From JALNZF01 sp964447405 (lineage in GTDB: Bacteria > Nitrospirota > UBA9217): 64,000 nt of DNA. This document shows, one piece after another, positions 35,336 through 43,966 of this stretch. The notes beneath the pieces are model-generated. The model ran no database searches. It was not told the DNA's origin and saw nothing but the letters and a program-made list of their open reading frames with translations. The stretch is taken from positions 682,001 through 746,000 of the forward strand of contig CAYUSP010000002.1 in assembly GCA_964447405.1 (NCBI GenBank), in the 5' to 3' direction. Both the position numbers and the translations under genes were made by a program. Positions within the stretch are counted from its first letter, which is position 1. Each line of letters opens with the position of its first letter.

Positions 35336-35650
35336 ATGAAGAACACCTTATCAAGACAAGGGGCATACATAGGAGCAGGAGCGGGACTGGTGCTGTTCGC
35401 GATATTCGGGCTTCTGCCCGGCAGCCTTCTCGGCGGTGCAGCAGGCATCAAGTTCGCCGGAGCGTTTTTCGGGCTTCCGCTTGATCCAGGCATTATTTCG
35501 AGAGTGATCATCCTGGTCTCCATGCTTATGGGCGTGGTGGTATCCGGCATGGCCATCGTGACCGCTACTTCAACGATCGGCTGGCTTGCAGGCGCAGTAT
35601 TGGGAACATCGGAAAACAAAACTATATTGGCTTCGGCCGAGAGGAGATAA
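35336..35650 (+). CDS. Small Gly-rich membrane protein, first of a pair
   Basis: 104 residues with two or three hydrophobic stretches (about 11-38, 55-80). Pattern AGLVLFAIFGLLPGSLLGGAAG. It is clearly similar to the next protein (35655), and the pair probably came from duplication. The start has gaggaaca upstream. The function is unknown. Confidence 0.65.
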   Translation: MKNTLSRQGAYIGAGAGLVLFAIFGLLPGSLLGGAAGIKFAGAFFGLPLDPGIISRVIILVSMLMGVVVSGMAIVTATSTIGWLAGAVLGTSENKTILASAERR

Positions 35651-35654
35651 TACC

Positions 35655-35963
35655 ATGAAGAACGAGACAGTAAAAACGGGAATGAAGATCGGTGCAACAA
35701 TTGGCGGGTTGGTGTTTCTGGCATTCGGCATTATGCCGGGATTCTACTTCGGTTCCTTCGGGACGCTGATCCTGCTCCAGAAACTGGCGGGTGGACCGGT
35801 TGAGCCGACGCTCATCGTACGAGCGGTTGTTGTCATGGGGATCGTGGTCGGGATAGCCAGCGCAGCAGCGGTATGCCTCGTGGTCGGCAGCCTCCTCGGT
35901 ACGGCTCTGGGCTATGTAGTATCCCCCTCCCAGGCAAAGGAACAGGCTGCGGAAAAGGCGTAA
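35655..35963 (+). CDS. Small Gly-rich membrane protein, second of a pair
   Basis: 102 residues. The sequence GGLVFLAFGIMPGFYFGSFG matches GLVLFAIFGLLPGSLLGGAAG of the previous protein. The second membrane stretch (AVVVMGIVVGIASAAAVCLVVGSLLG) also aligns. The C-terminus is charged (PSQAKEQAAEKA). The start has gaggag at the end of the first gene. A terminator follows at 35999. Confidence 0.65.
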   Translation: MKNETVKTGMKIGATIGGLVFLAFGIMPGFYFGSFGTLILLQKLAGGPVEPTLIVRAVVVMGIVVGIASAAAVCLVVGSLLGTALGYVVSPSQAKEQAAEKA

Positions 35964-35998
35964 GACAGAGGACAGCTTAAGACTGCTACTGAACCACG

Positions 35999-36026
35999 AG
36001 AGGCGGTGAGAAATCACCGCCTCTTT
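35999..36026 (+). terminator. Intrinsic terminator
   Basis: gaggcggtga-GAAA-tcaccgcctc is a 10-bp stem with a stable tetraloop, then a short T-run (ttt). It ends the small-membrane-protein pair and can also face the cyclase gene coming from the right. Confidence 0.75.
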
Positions 36027-36067
36027 GTATGAATGCTGATTGGCAGAATGTAAGATGGCAATCGGTT

Positions 36068-37996
36068 CTACTTCTGCACTTTCTTGACTGTGTGAATCCC
36101 ATAGATCTTAACCGGGATGTCCTTCCCTTTCACCTTCACGGTATCCATTTCCTTCATATCCACACGGTAAAGTTCGCCTTCCTCAACAAGGTGCTTTATC
36201 TTGGCCATGGTGAACTCGCTGATCAGGACGCGCGAATCATACTTCCGCGTAAGCGTCTCCACGCGCGCTCCCAGATTCACATGGTCGCCGATGATCGTGT
36301 AGTCCATCTTTTTGTCCGCGGAACCGATGTTACCCACCAGCACATCTCCGGTATTCAGCCCAATACCATTGTCCAGCGGTTCCTTTCCCTCGGACCGCCA
36401 TTTTGCCTGGAGCTCTTCGAGGCGGTCGGACATGTTCAGCGCGCATTTCACCGCCAGCAGGGCATGGTCCGGCTGTTCCAGGGGCGCGCCCCAGAACGCC
36501 ATGATCTCGTCCCCTACGAACTTGTCGAGGGTGCCGTCCCACTTGAAGATGATATCCGTCATCTCCCGCAGATATTCATTCAGATGGCTAACCACCTCCT
36601 CGGGCTGGCGCCGCTCCGAAAAGGTCGTGAAGCCCCGCACGTCCGAGAAAAGCACGGTGACCTCTCTGCGATATCCACCGAGCTTTGCAAGTTCCGGATT
36701 CTTGAGCAGCTCGTCCACGATCTTCGGGGAGACGTAGTGGCTGAACATGGTTTTAAGTTCGCGAGCCCGGCGCTCCTCGGTCAGGTACTTGTAGGAGCCG
36801 GAAAAAGCGGCGATTATCATCATATTGAAAAAAGGATAAATGAAGTTCATATAAAGGCGATGGTAGGTGAAGAGGTACTGGTTCACGGCAATAAATGCCA
36901 GAACCATCACAATCGCCGTGGTAATGGCGGTTATAGCCCTGTACCGGGGGAAGAGCATGGTCAGCGCAAGGCCGGTCACGAGGATGATGAGCGAAGCAAC
37001 GGAGACAGGGGCATCATGGATGAAGTCAAGCGACAGGATGTTCGCGGCCACGGTGGCGTTCTTTTCCACTCCAGCCATGCGCGCGGAAAAGGGCGTGACC
37101 ACGAAGTCGTAGGTCGATATCGCGGAGGTGCCCAGGAACACGACCTTGTTGAAAAAGAGCGCGGAGTCGGTTTTTCCCTTCAGCACATCTGCTGCCGAGA
37201 TATAGCGGAAAGTTCTGTCCGGCCCCAGGTAATTGATCCGCATCCGTCCCGAGGTGTCCGTGGGAATAAAGTCATTGCCGAGCGCAACGCCCCGGCCGGC
37301 GTGGACTATGATGCCCGACAAGTTCCCGCCCCGGGCGCGCGCGGATGTGATGAGCGGGAACGAAGGATACAGTTCGTCGCCGTATTTTACGTAGAGACAC
37401 TCCCATCGCAAGTTGCCGTCCATGTCAGATGGACTGAAAACGTGCCCAAGATGCGCATTCGAGGAGAACGAGGGGATGGAGGTTTTCCTTTTTGATACGG
37501 AAATGACATTGTGAAGCCTTGACTGGTCCTTGATGTCCGTAAGCGCGTTGTCGAGAAGCCAGTCCGGGACCTCGGCAGTCTTTTCAGCTTCCCTGTCGAA
37601 CCCGGCGGCCAGCACGATGCTGCCTTTTGCCTTCTTCAGGGTTTTGCTCAAGGCCTCGTCCGCTTTCCTGTTCTCGCGCTCCGGGTAGAAAATATCCACA
37701 GACAGGACTGCTGGTTTTCCCTTCATGATCCGGTCGATCAGCGCGGCCTGGAGCGTGCGTTTCCAGGGCCAGCGGCCGTACTGCTCCAGGCTTTTTTCAT
37801 CGATCTCGACGATTACGATTTTTTCAGTCACTGCGGGTGGATTCAGCAGGTTTCTGATCTTGAACCGGTAATCATAGAAGGCGGACTCGATGTTCTCCTC
37901 GATGAAGCGCGGAGACCAGAGATTGAGGATCATGAAGGTTGTGGTGCAGAGGACACCGAAGATGAGGAGGGTTGAACTTTTTCTGAATGTTGACAA
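36068..37996 (-). CDS. CHASE2-domain class III adenylate/guanylate cyclase
   Basis: 642 residues. N-terminal membrane helix (9-29), a periplasmic CHASE2 sensor (about 35-345), three membrane helices (about 350-430), then a class III nucleotide cyclase domain (about 455-600). Metal aspartates are in LFSDVRGF and GDEIMAFWG. The substrate region contains MDYTIIGDHVNLGARVE. It should convert ATP or GTP to a cyclic nucleotide in response to a periplasmic signal. It is the last gene of a four-gene minus-strand operon with a FecR-domain protein and surface proteins, which could provide that signal. The specificity residues were not assigned with certainty. Confidence 0.88.
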   Translation of the reverse strand: MSTFRKSSTLLIFGVLCTTTFMILNLWSPRFIEENIESAFYDYRFKIRNLLNPPAVTEKIVIVEIDEKSLEQYGRWPWKRTLQAALIDRIMKGKPAVLSVDIFYPERENRKADEALSKTLKKAKGSIVLAAGFDREAEKTAEVPDWLLDNALTDIKDQSRLHNVISVSKRKTSIPSFSSNAHLGHVFSPSDMDGNLRWECLYVKYGDELYPSFPLITSARARGGNLSGIIVHAGRGVALGNDFIPTDTSGRMRINYLGPDRTFRYISAADVLKGKTDSALFFNKVVFLGTSAISTYDFVVTPFSARMAGVEKNATVAANILSLDFIHDAPVSVASLIILVTGLALTMLFPRYRAITAITTAIVMVLAFIAVNQYLFTYHRLYMNFIYPFFNMMIIAAFSGSYKYLTEERRARELKTMFSHYVSPKIVDELLKNPELAKLGGYRREVTVLFSDVRGFTTFSERRQPEEVVSHLNEYLREMTDIIFKWDGTLDKFVGDEIMAFWGAPLEQPDHALLAVKCALNMSDRLEELQAKWRSEGKEPLDNGIGLNTGDVLVGNIGSADKKMDYTIIGDHVNLGARVETLTRKYDSRVLISEFTMAKIKHLVEEGELYRVDMKEMDTVKVKGKDIPVKIYGIHTVKKVQK

Positions 37997-38023
37997 TGAA
38001 GGCGTACCTTTCCTTGAGCAACG

Positions 38024-40081
38024 TTATGGACAGAAGCCCGGAACAACAGGATTGTTCGGCGTAGCTGTAACGGCACTGACAATACAAATATCGGTTCCCG
38101 GCGGGCACGTTGGTATCACTTGATTTGGCGGACTGTGGTCCCATGCATTATTCCTCACATCAAGATTCGCCAATCCGTTGAATAGATCTGTTGAATTGCA
38201 GAAGATATCGTTATTGCGAATGGTCAAAATGCCGGCTTGAACGTTTAAGCCGGTCCCATTATGGTCAATGCTGTTCAAAGTGATGATGGCAGTCTGAGCA
38301 CCAGCGCCGGCTGGCAGGGAAATGCCGGTGATGCTGTTGTTCCGAATCACATTGGCGGTGATCGTTGCCGTCGTGGTTGCGCCTGAGATGATGATGCCGG
38401 TTGCGTTGTTGCTGATCGTGTTGTTCATGATCGAGGGTGTGCCGCTGCTCACGGCAATGCCCGTGTTGTTCGCGGTGAACGTATTGTTCGAAATGATCGG
38501 GCTTCCGCCAGATATGGTGACGCCGTACCCGGGGCTCGCATTGAACGTAAAGCCCGTGATGACTGTATTCCGCACCAACGAATTCTTGGACAGAGCGATC
38601 GCTGTTGTGGAGAAGATTCCGTTGCCCTGTATGAGACAGTTGTTCACGGTAATGTCGAACGCATTGTCCGTGATGATCGGCGACGAGGATGAAGTCGGAT
38701 CGGTTAATCTGCACCCATCAATGAGCGCTCCCTGATTTCCGCTCAGCATGGCCCCGCCGGTCAGCTGGTTTAAGATCACCGTAGAATACCCCGAACCCGT
38801 GCAGGCCAGTTGTGTGAAGGGCTTAAGCTGCAAGGTCGCGAATGCAGTATAGGTCCCGGCAGAAACGAAGAGTCCTTCATTGCCCGTAGTCTGCGTGAGC
38901 GCAAAATCGATAGTCCGGCAGGGATTCGCTTGGGGACCGCACCCTGCTGTATTGGTGCCTGCTGTGCTAACATACTTCCCCGGATAGACAAAGGAGAACT
39001 CGGCAGTGTTGGAGTCGATATTTCCTGCCTCATCCCGCGCTCGTACCACGAAATAATAGACCGTGCCGGGTGTCAATCCAGCAACGGTATAGCTGGCCGC
39101 GCCAGCAGTGGTTGTATACGTTGGCGAGGCAAAGTTCTCACCGCCCGGGGTGGTGGACTGATAGATCAAGTAGGTGATATTAGCCGGTGCGCTTACATTG
39201 TCCGTGGCAGCTGTCCAGCTCAGCGTTGTGCTTGAGATGGAAAAGACCGAGGTAAAATGCAGGCCGCCGAATACAGGTGCGAGCGTGTCTGCCACGCTTG
39301 CGCTTGCTGCAGTGGTAAAAGTCCACGTAACATCCGAAGCAAGGGCAAGGCCGCCCTGGTCCTTGAAACCAGTCGTGAGCGTTGCGGCATAGACTGTTCC
39401 ATAGGCGAGACTGGCAGAGGGTGTGAACGTGGCAGTGATTCCCGATGCCACGACCGATCCGGATACAGCGGTTCCCGATCCGTCCTTTAACAGGAAAGTG
39501 GATGCACTGACCGTCGTCGGGTCGATTGCCTTGCTGAACACAGCGCTGACAACGGCAGTTATGGGAATGCCGGTTGCGCCTGCCGCGGGATTCGTGGAAA
39601 GGACCGTGGGCGCGCTTATGGCCGACATGATGATCGCGAGTGTTACGGGCTCGCCTGAGAGGTCCGTTGTTGCCTGACCCGAATACACGACGCTCCCTGT
39701 GGCATCAAGGCCTTCCACGAGGAATGTCCTGGCAAGGCCGTTCGGAACCTCAATCGTAATGGTGACATCCGGCAGCCCGGCAACGGGAATGGTAGAGATC
39801 ATGCTTGTCATGTCCGAAGCGGAGACGGTCAGGCGTATATTCGCAATGCTGGCGGGGATCGCGGCAATTGCAGGCCGGGTTTGCATCAGTCCGGCTAGAT
39901 AGTGCCTTACTCTGGTCCACACAGTCAGGGATTCAACCTGGAGCGATACGCTCCCGGAATTTTCAACGGTGATGGTGACGAGCGAGGTCTTCGGCGAATC
40001 CAGGCTGCCGCAGGAAGGCAGCGTGAGAAGCAGCGAAGCCGTGATGGCGACTGTAATTATGTGTTTGAACAGAAGAATCAT
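38024..40081 (-). CDS. Lipoprotein with Ig-like, FnIII and beta-helix domains
   Basis: 685 residues. The lipobox is LPSC (Cys about 24). A beta domain follows, then a bacterial Ig-like domain (about 160-265, with TNPAAGATGIPITAVVSAVFSKAID), a fibronectin type III domain (about 280-375, ISSTTLSWTAATDNVS), and a right-handed parallel beta-helix (about 375-660) with repeated N-N-T/S-I-x-G turns, ending with a Cys-containing tail. It is probably a secreted or surface-anchored lipoprotein that binds carbohydrate or matrix. It is 16 bases after the FecR gene and 27 before the cyclase gene. Confidence 0.8.
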   Translation of the reverse strand: MILLFKHIITVAITASLLLTLPSCGSLDSPKTSLVTITVENSGSVSLQVESLTVWTRVRHYLAGLMQTRPAIAAIPASIANIRLTVSASDMTSMISTIPVAGLPDVTITIEVPNGLARTFLVEGLDATGSVVYSGQATTDLSGEPVTLAIIMSAISAPTVLSTNPAAGATGIPITAVVSAVFSKAIDPTTVSASTFLLKDGSGTAVSGSVVASGITATFTPSASLAYGTVYAATLTTGFKDQGGLALASDVTWTFTTAASASVADTLAPVFGGLHFTSVFSISSTTLSWTAATDNVSAPANITYLIYQSTTPGGENFASPTYTTTAGAASYTVAGLTPGTVYYFVVRARDEAGNIDSNTAEFSFVYPGKYVSTAGTNTAGCGPQANPCRTIDFALTQTTGNEGLFVSAGTYTAFATLQLKPFTQLACTGSGYSTVILNQLTGGAMLSGNQGALIDGCRLTDPTSSSSPIITDNAFDITVNNCLIQGNGIFSTTAIALSKNSLVRNTVITGFTFNASPGYGVTISGGSPIISNNTFTANNTGIAVSSGTPSIMNNTISNNATGIIISGATTTATITANVIRNNSITGISLPAGAGAQTAIITLNSIDHNGTGLNVQAGILTIRNNDIFCNSTDLFNGLANLDVRNNAWDHSPPNQVIPTCPPGTDICIVSAVTATPNNPVVPGFCP

Positions 40082-40097
40082 AAAGTGGACCAGTGTA

Positions 40098-40886
40098 CTA
40101 CGGAAACAAGAGGTTCAAATTTACCCTTGATATGTCTTGCTTCTGAGTCTGCGCTGTTGGCGGCACGGTCGGAATTATATTAACGATGACAGCTCCATCC
40201 AGCTTCGCCGGAGGCGGTGGTAGTGGCAGTGTATCAGGCTGGCTCTCCCCGCTCACATCGGACGCCCCGCCCTGGTCGGTATCCTGTTCGATGTCCGTCT
40301 TCAAGTTGAAGGGCGTTGGTTGTCCCGGCGGTTTGAGGTGGGGGACAAACGTCATCTGCCCAGCCTTCAGCACCACTTCGCCTATGATCTTTTCGTCCTT
40401 GTTTCGCGCGGACACGAGCCCCTCGATCACCGCGATGCCTGTTCTGTTTTTGTTAATATCAAACCAGGTGATGAATACCGTGCCCCGGGCCGCGGCAAAT
40501 GCCGTCGGGGTCGTGACTTTGAATCCCGCGCTGCCCACCACGGCGCGCAGTTTTCCGTCGGCGAGGTCGTAAAGGGATTCAACGCGCTTGCTCTTCGGGT
40601 TGTGCAGATATTGTTTGATGATGAGCCTGCTGCTCGCACCGAGAGTAAGCACGCTGTCGTCCCGGAATAACATCTTGATGCGCGATCGCTTCATCGTGAC
40701 CACGCTGTCCGCTTCGAGCAGAGGCGCCTTCAAGGTGGCTTTGACCTGTGTTGCCTGGCGTTCGATCACAGCAGAGCCCCGGACAGAGACAACGTCCCCG
40801 GCTTTTTCCGCTGCGACGGCCACAAGCGGAGCGACCGCCGGAAGGACGAGCGCTGCTGCTATCAGAATGAGATAAGGATATTTCAT
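40098..40886 (-). CDS. FecR-domain periplasmic protein
   Basis: 262 residues with a signal peptide (about 1-26). A FecR domain (about 30-170) reads VKATLKAPLLEADSVVTMKRSRIKMLFRDDSVLTLGASSRLII and TAFAAARGTVF. The C-terminal region is Pro-rich and probably unstructured. FecR folds often act as periplasmic beta-rich signal proteins. Here no sigma factor is near, but a CHASE2 cyclase is. Its start overlaps the stop of the TPR-barrel gene by four bases, so translation is coupled. Confidence 0.82.
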   Translation of the reverse strand: MKYPYLILIAAALVLPAVAPLVAVAAEKAGDVVSVRGSAVIERQATQVKATLKAPLLEADSVVTMKRSRIKMLFRDDSVLTLGASSRLIIKQYLHNPKSKRVESLYDLADGKLRAVVGSAGFKVTTPTAFAAARGTVFITWFDINKNRTGIAVIEGLVSARNKDEKIIGEVVLKAGQMTFVPHLKPPGQPTPFNLKTDIEQDTDQGGASDVSGESQPDTLPLPPPPAKLDGAVIVNIIPTVPPTAQTQKQDISRVNLNLLFP

Positions 40887-42214
40887 AGCGATATTACCGC
40901 GAACAGGCCAACAATGTTCCTGGAATAATCATAAGGCCCGATAGTGGATCGGTGCCGTATATACAGCTCAGAGAGCACCAAGCTCACGCTCTTAACGATT
41001 TTCCGGTCAAGGTTTAGGGAGAATTCCTGCACCCGGTCGTGCCGCTTATCCGTGAATCCGGGAAAGAGGTCCTTATATTGCTGGTCATAGGAGGACAGGC
41101 CCGCGGAAAAACCTATTCCTTCTACTTCGGCATTCAGGCCCACTGATACTTTCTGGCCCGTATAAACCCACCACGCTGCGGCAGGGGAATCCCTGTCATA
41201 GGCATAGCCGAATATCAAGCTCAATCGCTTCTGCGGTTCGATCCGGTAGCTCATGCCCAGAGTGTCATTGTTGCCGCTGCGGTCAATATTCTGCTGGAAG
41301 AGTTCGCTCGCAAAGAATTTCTTATTTTCCCGGGCAAAATACAATTCGCCGGACTGGGAAGGGGAGATTTTGTACGACAATGCCGGCGATATGCGGTGCA
41401 TGTCACTGTAGTGATGTCCGCCCACGAGGGAATAGCTGAACCGGTAGTGAAGGTCTGCCTGAAGGTCCGCTGCCGAGTTCAAGGCTCCGCCGAGGCTCAG
41501 GGCATGCTGCTGAACATTGAAAGCGTGGAGACGGTCATGCATGCTCTGGTAGAATGAGTAGCCCGCTTTGGCGGACGCGCCTTCCTTCTGCAGGAACGTA
41601 TAGCCTGCCTCCAGCATTGCGACCGCTCGCCAATCCGATTTCTTTTCCCCTGCAGCACGGGGCGCGGTAGGCTCGAGCAGGACATTCGTATCCTGCTGCA
41701 TCCCGGCAAGGATGGTCAGGGCAAATGCGCTGCCTTTCTTATTACCTTCGGCGGCTTCGATCAGGTCCAGATACCGCTCAGCTCCCTCCGTAAGGCGGTC
41801 ATCATCAGCGCTTTTTGCGACCCCGGAAAAAAAATTCCGCGCGTCCGCCGTCTCCCCGAGACGATAGCTAACGAGACCGAGCTCATACATTGTGCGAGAG
41901 TCAGTTCTGTCGATTTCGGAAGCCTTTCTCAGGGTGTTTTTTGCGGATTGCAGATCTCCAGAGCGCGAATAGGCAATGCCCAACGACAGGGTGGCGGCTT
42001 TATCCCGAGGTTTATGCTCCAGGGCTTTTTTCAGGTCCTTGACAGCCTCAGCATATTCGCCGGTCTCGATGTGCAGGATTCCCTTGGCAACCGCGATCTC
42101 GTACTCCTTCTCTTTTTCCACGAGCGCGAAGGACGTGTTTGAAAAGGCATTAATAATAAGGAAGAGAAGGAAGATCAGGAGAATGCGTGACCTGATGGCG
42201 CTAATGGTGTCCAT
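40883..42214 (-). CDS. TPR plus outer-membrane barrel protein
   Basis: 443 residues with an N-terminal signal anchor. Residues about 35-165 hold three or four TPR units (AKGILHIETGEYAEAVKDLKKALEH, ATLSLGIAYSRSGDLQSAKNTL, MYELGLVSYRLGETADARNFF). Residues about 180-443 are amphipathic strands with aromatic residues ending in Leu, typical of an outer-membrane barrel. This combination resembles surface-lipoprotein assembly or polysaccharide-export type TPR barrels. It is the first gene of the operon FecR - beta-helix lipoprotein - cyclase. It might help place or sense the surface lipoprotein, but this is inferred. Confidence 0.75.
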   Translation of the reverse strand: MDTISAIRSRILLIFLLFLIINAFSNTSFALVEKEKEYEIAVAKGILHIETGEYAEAVKDLKKALEHKPRDKAATLSLGIAYSRSGDLQSAKNTLRKASEIDRTDSRTMYELGLVSYRLGETADARNFFSGVAKSADDDRLTEGAERYLDLIEAAEGNKKGSAFALTILAGMQQDTNVLLEPTAPRAAGEKKSDWRAVAMLEAGYTFLQKEGASAKAGYSFYQSMHDRLHAFNVQQHALSLGGALNSAADLQADLHYRFSYSLVGGHHYSDMHRISPALSYKISPSQSGELYFARENKKFFASELFQQNIDRSGNNDTLGMSYRIEPQKRLSLIFGYAYDRDSPAAAWWVYTGQKVSVGLNAEVEGIGFSAGLSSYDQQYKDLFPGFTDKRHDRVQEFSLNLDRKIVKSVSLVLSELYIRHRSTIGPYDYSRNIVGLFAVISL

Positions 42215-42387
42215 GACGTAATAGTACCATAAGTCGGAGTATGGTGATTAAGACTTTGGTTGCAGGGCGATCGAGACGCAAGGATGTGGTGTATCAGCGC
42301 CTTTGTGACAAGGTAGAGGCAGAAATCCGTGCGAGAGGCTTGAGCCCTAGCCACGACCCATGCTGCTTGACCCTTGACCCAATCCAA

Positions 42388-43608
42388 CTACATGCTGAAC
42401 TCAGGTTCGAGGTGTTTGAGCCTGCTGACATCGGTGTGCTGCAGAAGGGGCAGTATCTTGGGATTCTTTACTTCGCCGCTCAGCTCCCGGAGGAGCAGAT
42501 TGAAGAACGTCTTCATGATTTTTTCGTCGAATTGTGTGCCGCTGCAGGTGAGCACTTCGCGGAATGCTTCATCGAGGCCCAGTTTGTTCCGGTACGGGCG
42601 GTCGGTGGTCATGGCGTCAAAAGCGTCGACCAGGGCGAGAATCCTTTCCCCCTCGCTCAGATCCTTGGAGAAGAGGGCGTCGGGATAGCCTTTGCCGTCA
42701 AGGCGCTCATGATGATGGAGCACAAAATGCTCGATGTTCTTCCAGGGGAAGTTGATCTTGGAAAGGATATCGTACGATATCTGGGGGTGCCTTCGGATTT
42801 CTGTAATCTCGGGCGTGGTCAGGCCCTCGCCTTTTTTGATAACTTTTGTATCGATGATGATCTTCCCGATATCGTGCAGCAAACCGGCCACATAGATTCC
42901 CTCAACATCCTTCTTCTTCCACCCGAGCTCCCTCGCAATGGCCACGGCATAGCAGGCAACGCGATAGGAATGGTCCTTGGTATACCCGTCCTTGGCATCA
43001 ATGGCTGCGGAGAACGCTTGGATAGTGTCGTGATATATCCGCCGCATGCTGTCATAGAGACGTTTGTTCTCGGCCGCCTTCTTGGAGACCTCCAGGAAAA
43101 GCATGGCGTTGTGGAGCGTTATCGCGATCTGATGCGTGATAACGCGGAGTACTTCAAGCTCGCTCTGGCGGAATGAAGCCTGGCCTAGTTTTTTGCCGAG
43201 AGCGATGGCGCCGACGAACTCGTCTTTCGCAAAGAGCGGTATGAACAACCGCAGCTGCAGTTTGTCAAGGACCGACTTGTTCTGCGCGTAAAAAGGGGTC
43301 CGGACAAGTTCGCGCGCGGGATGCGGGTCGTTCGGCCGGAACTCTCCCAGGTGGCCGGACTGGATGGTCAATTTGAGCGGCGGCCCTCCGTTCCCCTTGA
43401 TACCCTTACCTGCAAAAAGCGTGAGCGTCTTGTGCTGGGCATTGTAGATAAAGAGCGCGGCGGTCGGCACGGAAAACAGACCGGTGACGACATACAGTGC
43501 GGCCTTCATTTTTTCGGAGAACTCCTTGGATGACGTTACTTCCTGTCCAAGATCGACCAGCGATGTAATGCTGAACATCAGGTGCTTGAGGTGAAGCTTT
43601 TTATTCAT
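42388..43608 (-). CDS. GAF-HD-GYP cyclic-di-GMP phosphodiesterase
   Basis: 406 residues. A GAF domain (about 20-175) precedes an HD-GYP domain (about 190-360) with HSYRVACYAV, the HD pair in LLHDIGK, HHHERLDGKGYPD (GYP motif intact) and FDAMTTDRPYR. It should cleave c-di-GMP. It is soluble and so is probably regulated through GAF. It is the last gene of an operon starting with a GGDEF enzyme; the gap to the STAS gene is four bases. Confidence 0.9.
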   Translation of the reverse strand: MNKKLHLKHLMFSITSLVDLGQEVTSSKEFSEKMKAALYVVTGLFSVPTAALFIYNAQHKTLTLFAGKGIKGNGGPPLKLTIQSGHLGEFRPNDPHPARELVRTPFYAQNKSVLDKLQLRLFIPLFAKDEFVGAIALGKKLGQASFRQSELEVLRVITHQIAITLHNAMLFLEVSKKAAENKRLYDSMRRIYHDTIQAFSAAIDAKDGYTKDHSYRVACYAVAIARELGWKKKDVEGIYVAGLLHDIGKIIIDTKVIKKGEGLTTPEITEIRRHPQISYDILSKINFPWKNIEHFVLHHHERLDGKGYPDALFSKDLSEGERILALVDAFDAMTTDRPYRNKLGLDEAFREVLTCSGTQFDEKIMKTFFNLLLRELSGEVKNPKILPLLQHTDVSRLKHLEPEFSM

Positions 43609-43612
43609 GCGT

Positions 43613-43966
43613 TCAATCTCTCCCTTTCAAGAAAATGAGGGCGTCTTCCTCATCCTTGAAGATTTTGACATATTTAATCAGGCCCATCATTTCGAAAACG
43701 TCGCGGTGAATCTTCTTCAGATTCGTAAAGCACAGCTGGCTGTTGTATTCCCGCGTCATCTGAATGATGCCAGTAAAAATGGAAACCCCAATCGTGTTGA
43801 TGTACTGGACTTCGGAGAAATTCACCACCAACTTGCGTGATCCCGTGCCGAGGAGCTGCTCGCTGGTCTGTTCGAGCCGTTCCGCGCCCATGTCGTTGAT
43901 ATATCCCTTGGGCATCATGACGGCCACATCCTGCGATGACTTGGATGATAAGGAAAAGTTATTCAT
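43613..43966 (-). CDS. STAS-domain anti-anti-sigma factor-like protein
   Basis: 117 residues, a single STAS domain (SpoIIAA/RsbV fold; VAVMMPKGYINDMGAERLEQTSEQL, LVVNFSEVQYINTIGVSIFTGIIQM). At the usual DSSG phosphorylation site it has Asn57-Thr58-Ile59-Gly60, so the normal phosphoserine position holds Ile, with Thr beside it. Phosphorylation by a partner kinase is thus uncertain. The start overlaps the end of the NTPase/kinase gene by eight bases. Together they look like the two partners of a partner switch. Confidence 0.85.
   Translation of the reverse strand: MNNFSLSSKSSQDVAVMMPKGYINDMGAERLEQTSEQLLGTGSRKLVVNFSEVQYINTIGVSIFTGIIQMTREYNSQLCFTNLKKIHRDVFEMMGLIKYVKIFKDEEDALIFLKGRD

Noticed and set aside
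36029..37495. Long plus-strand open frame antisense to the CHASE2 cyclase
   Set aside because: It only mirrors the codon bias of the cyclase gene. It has no ribosome binding site or domain.
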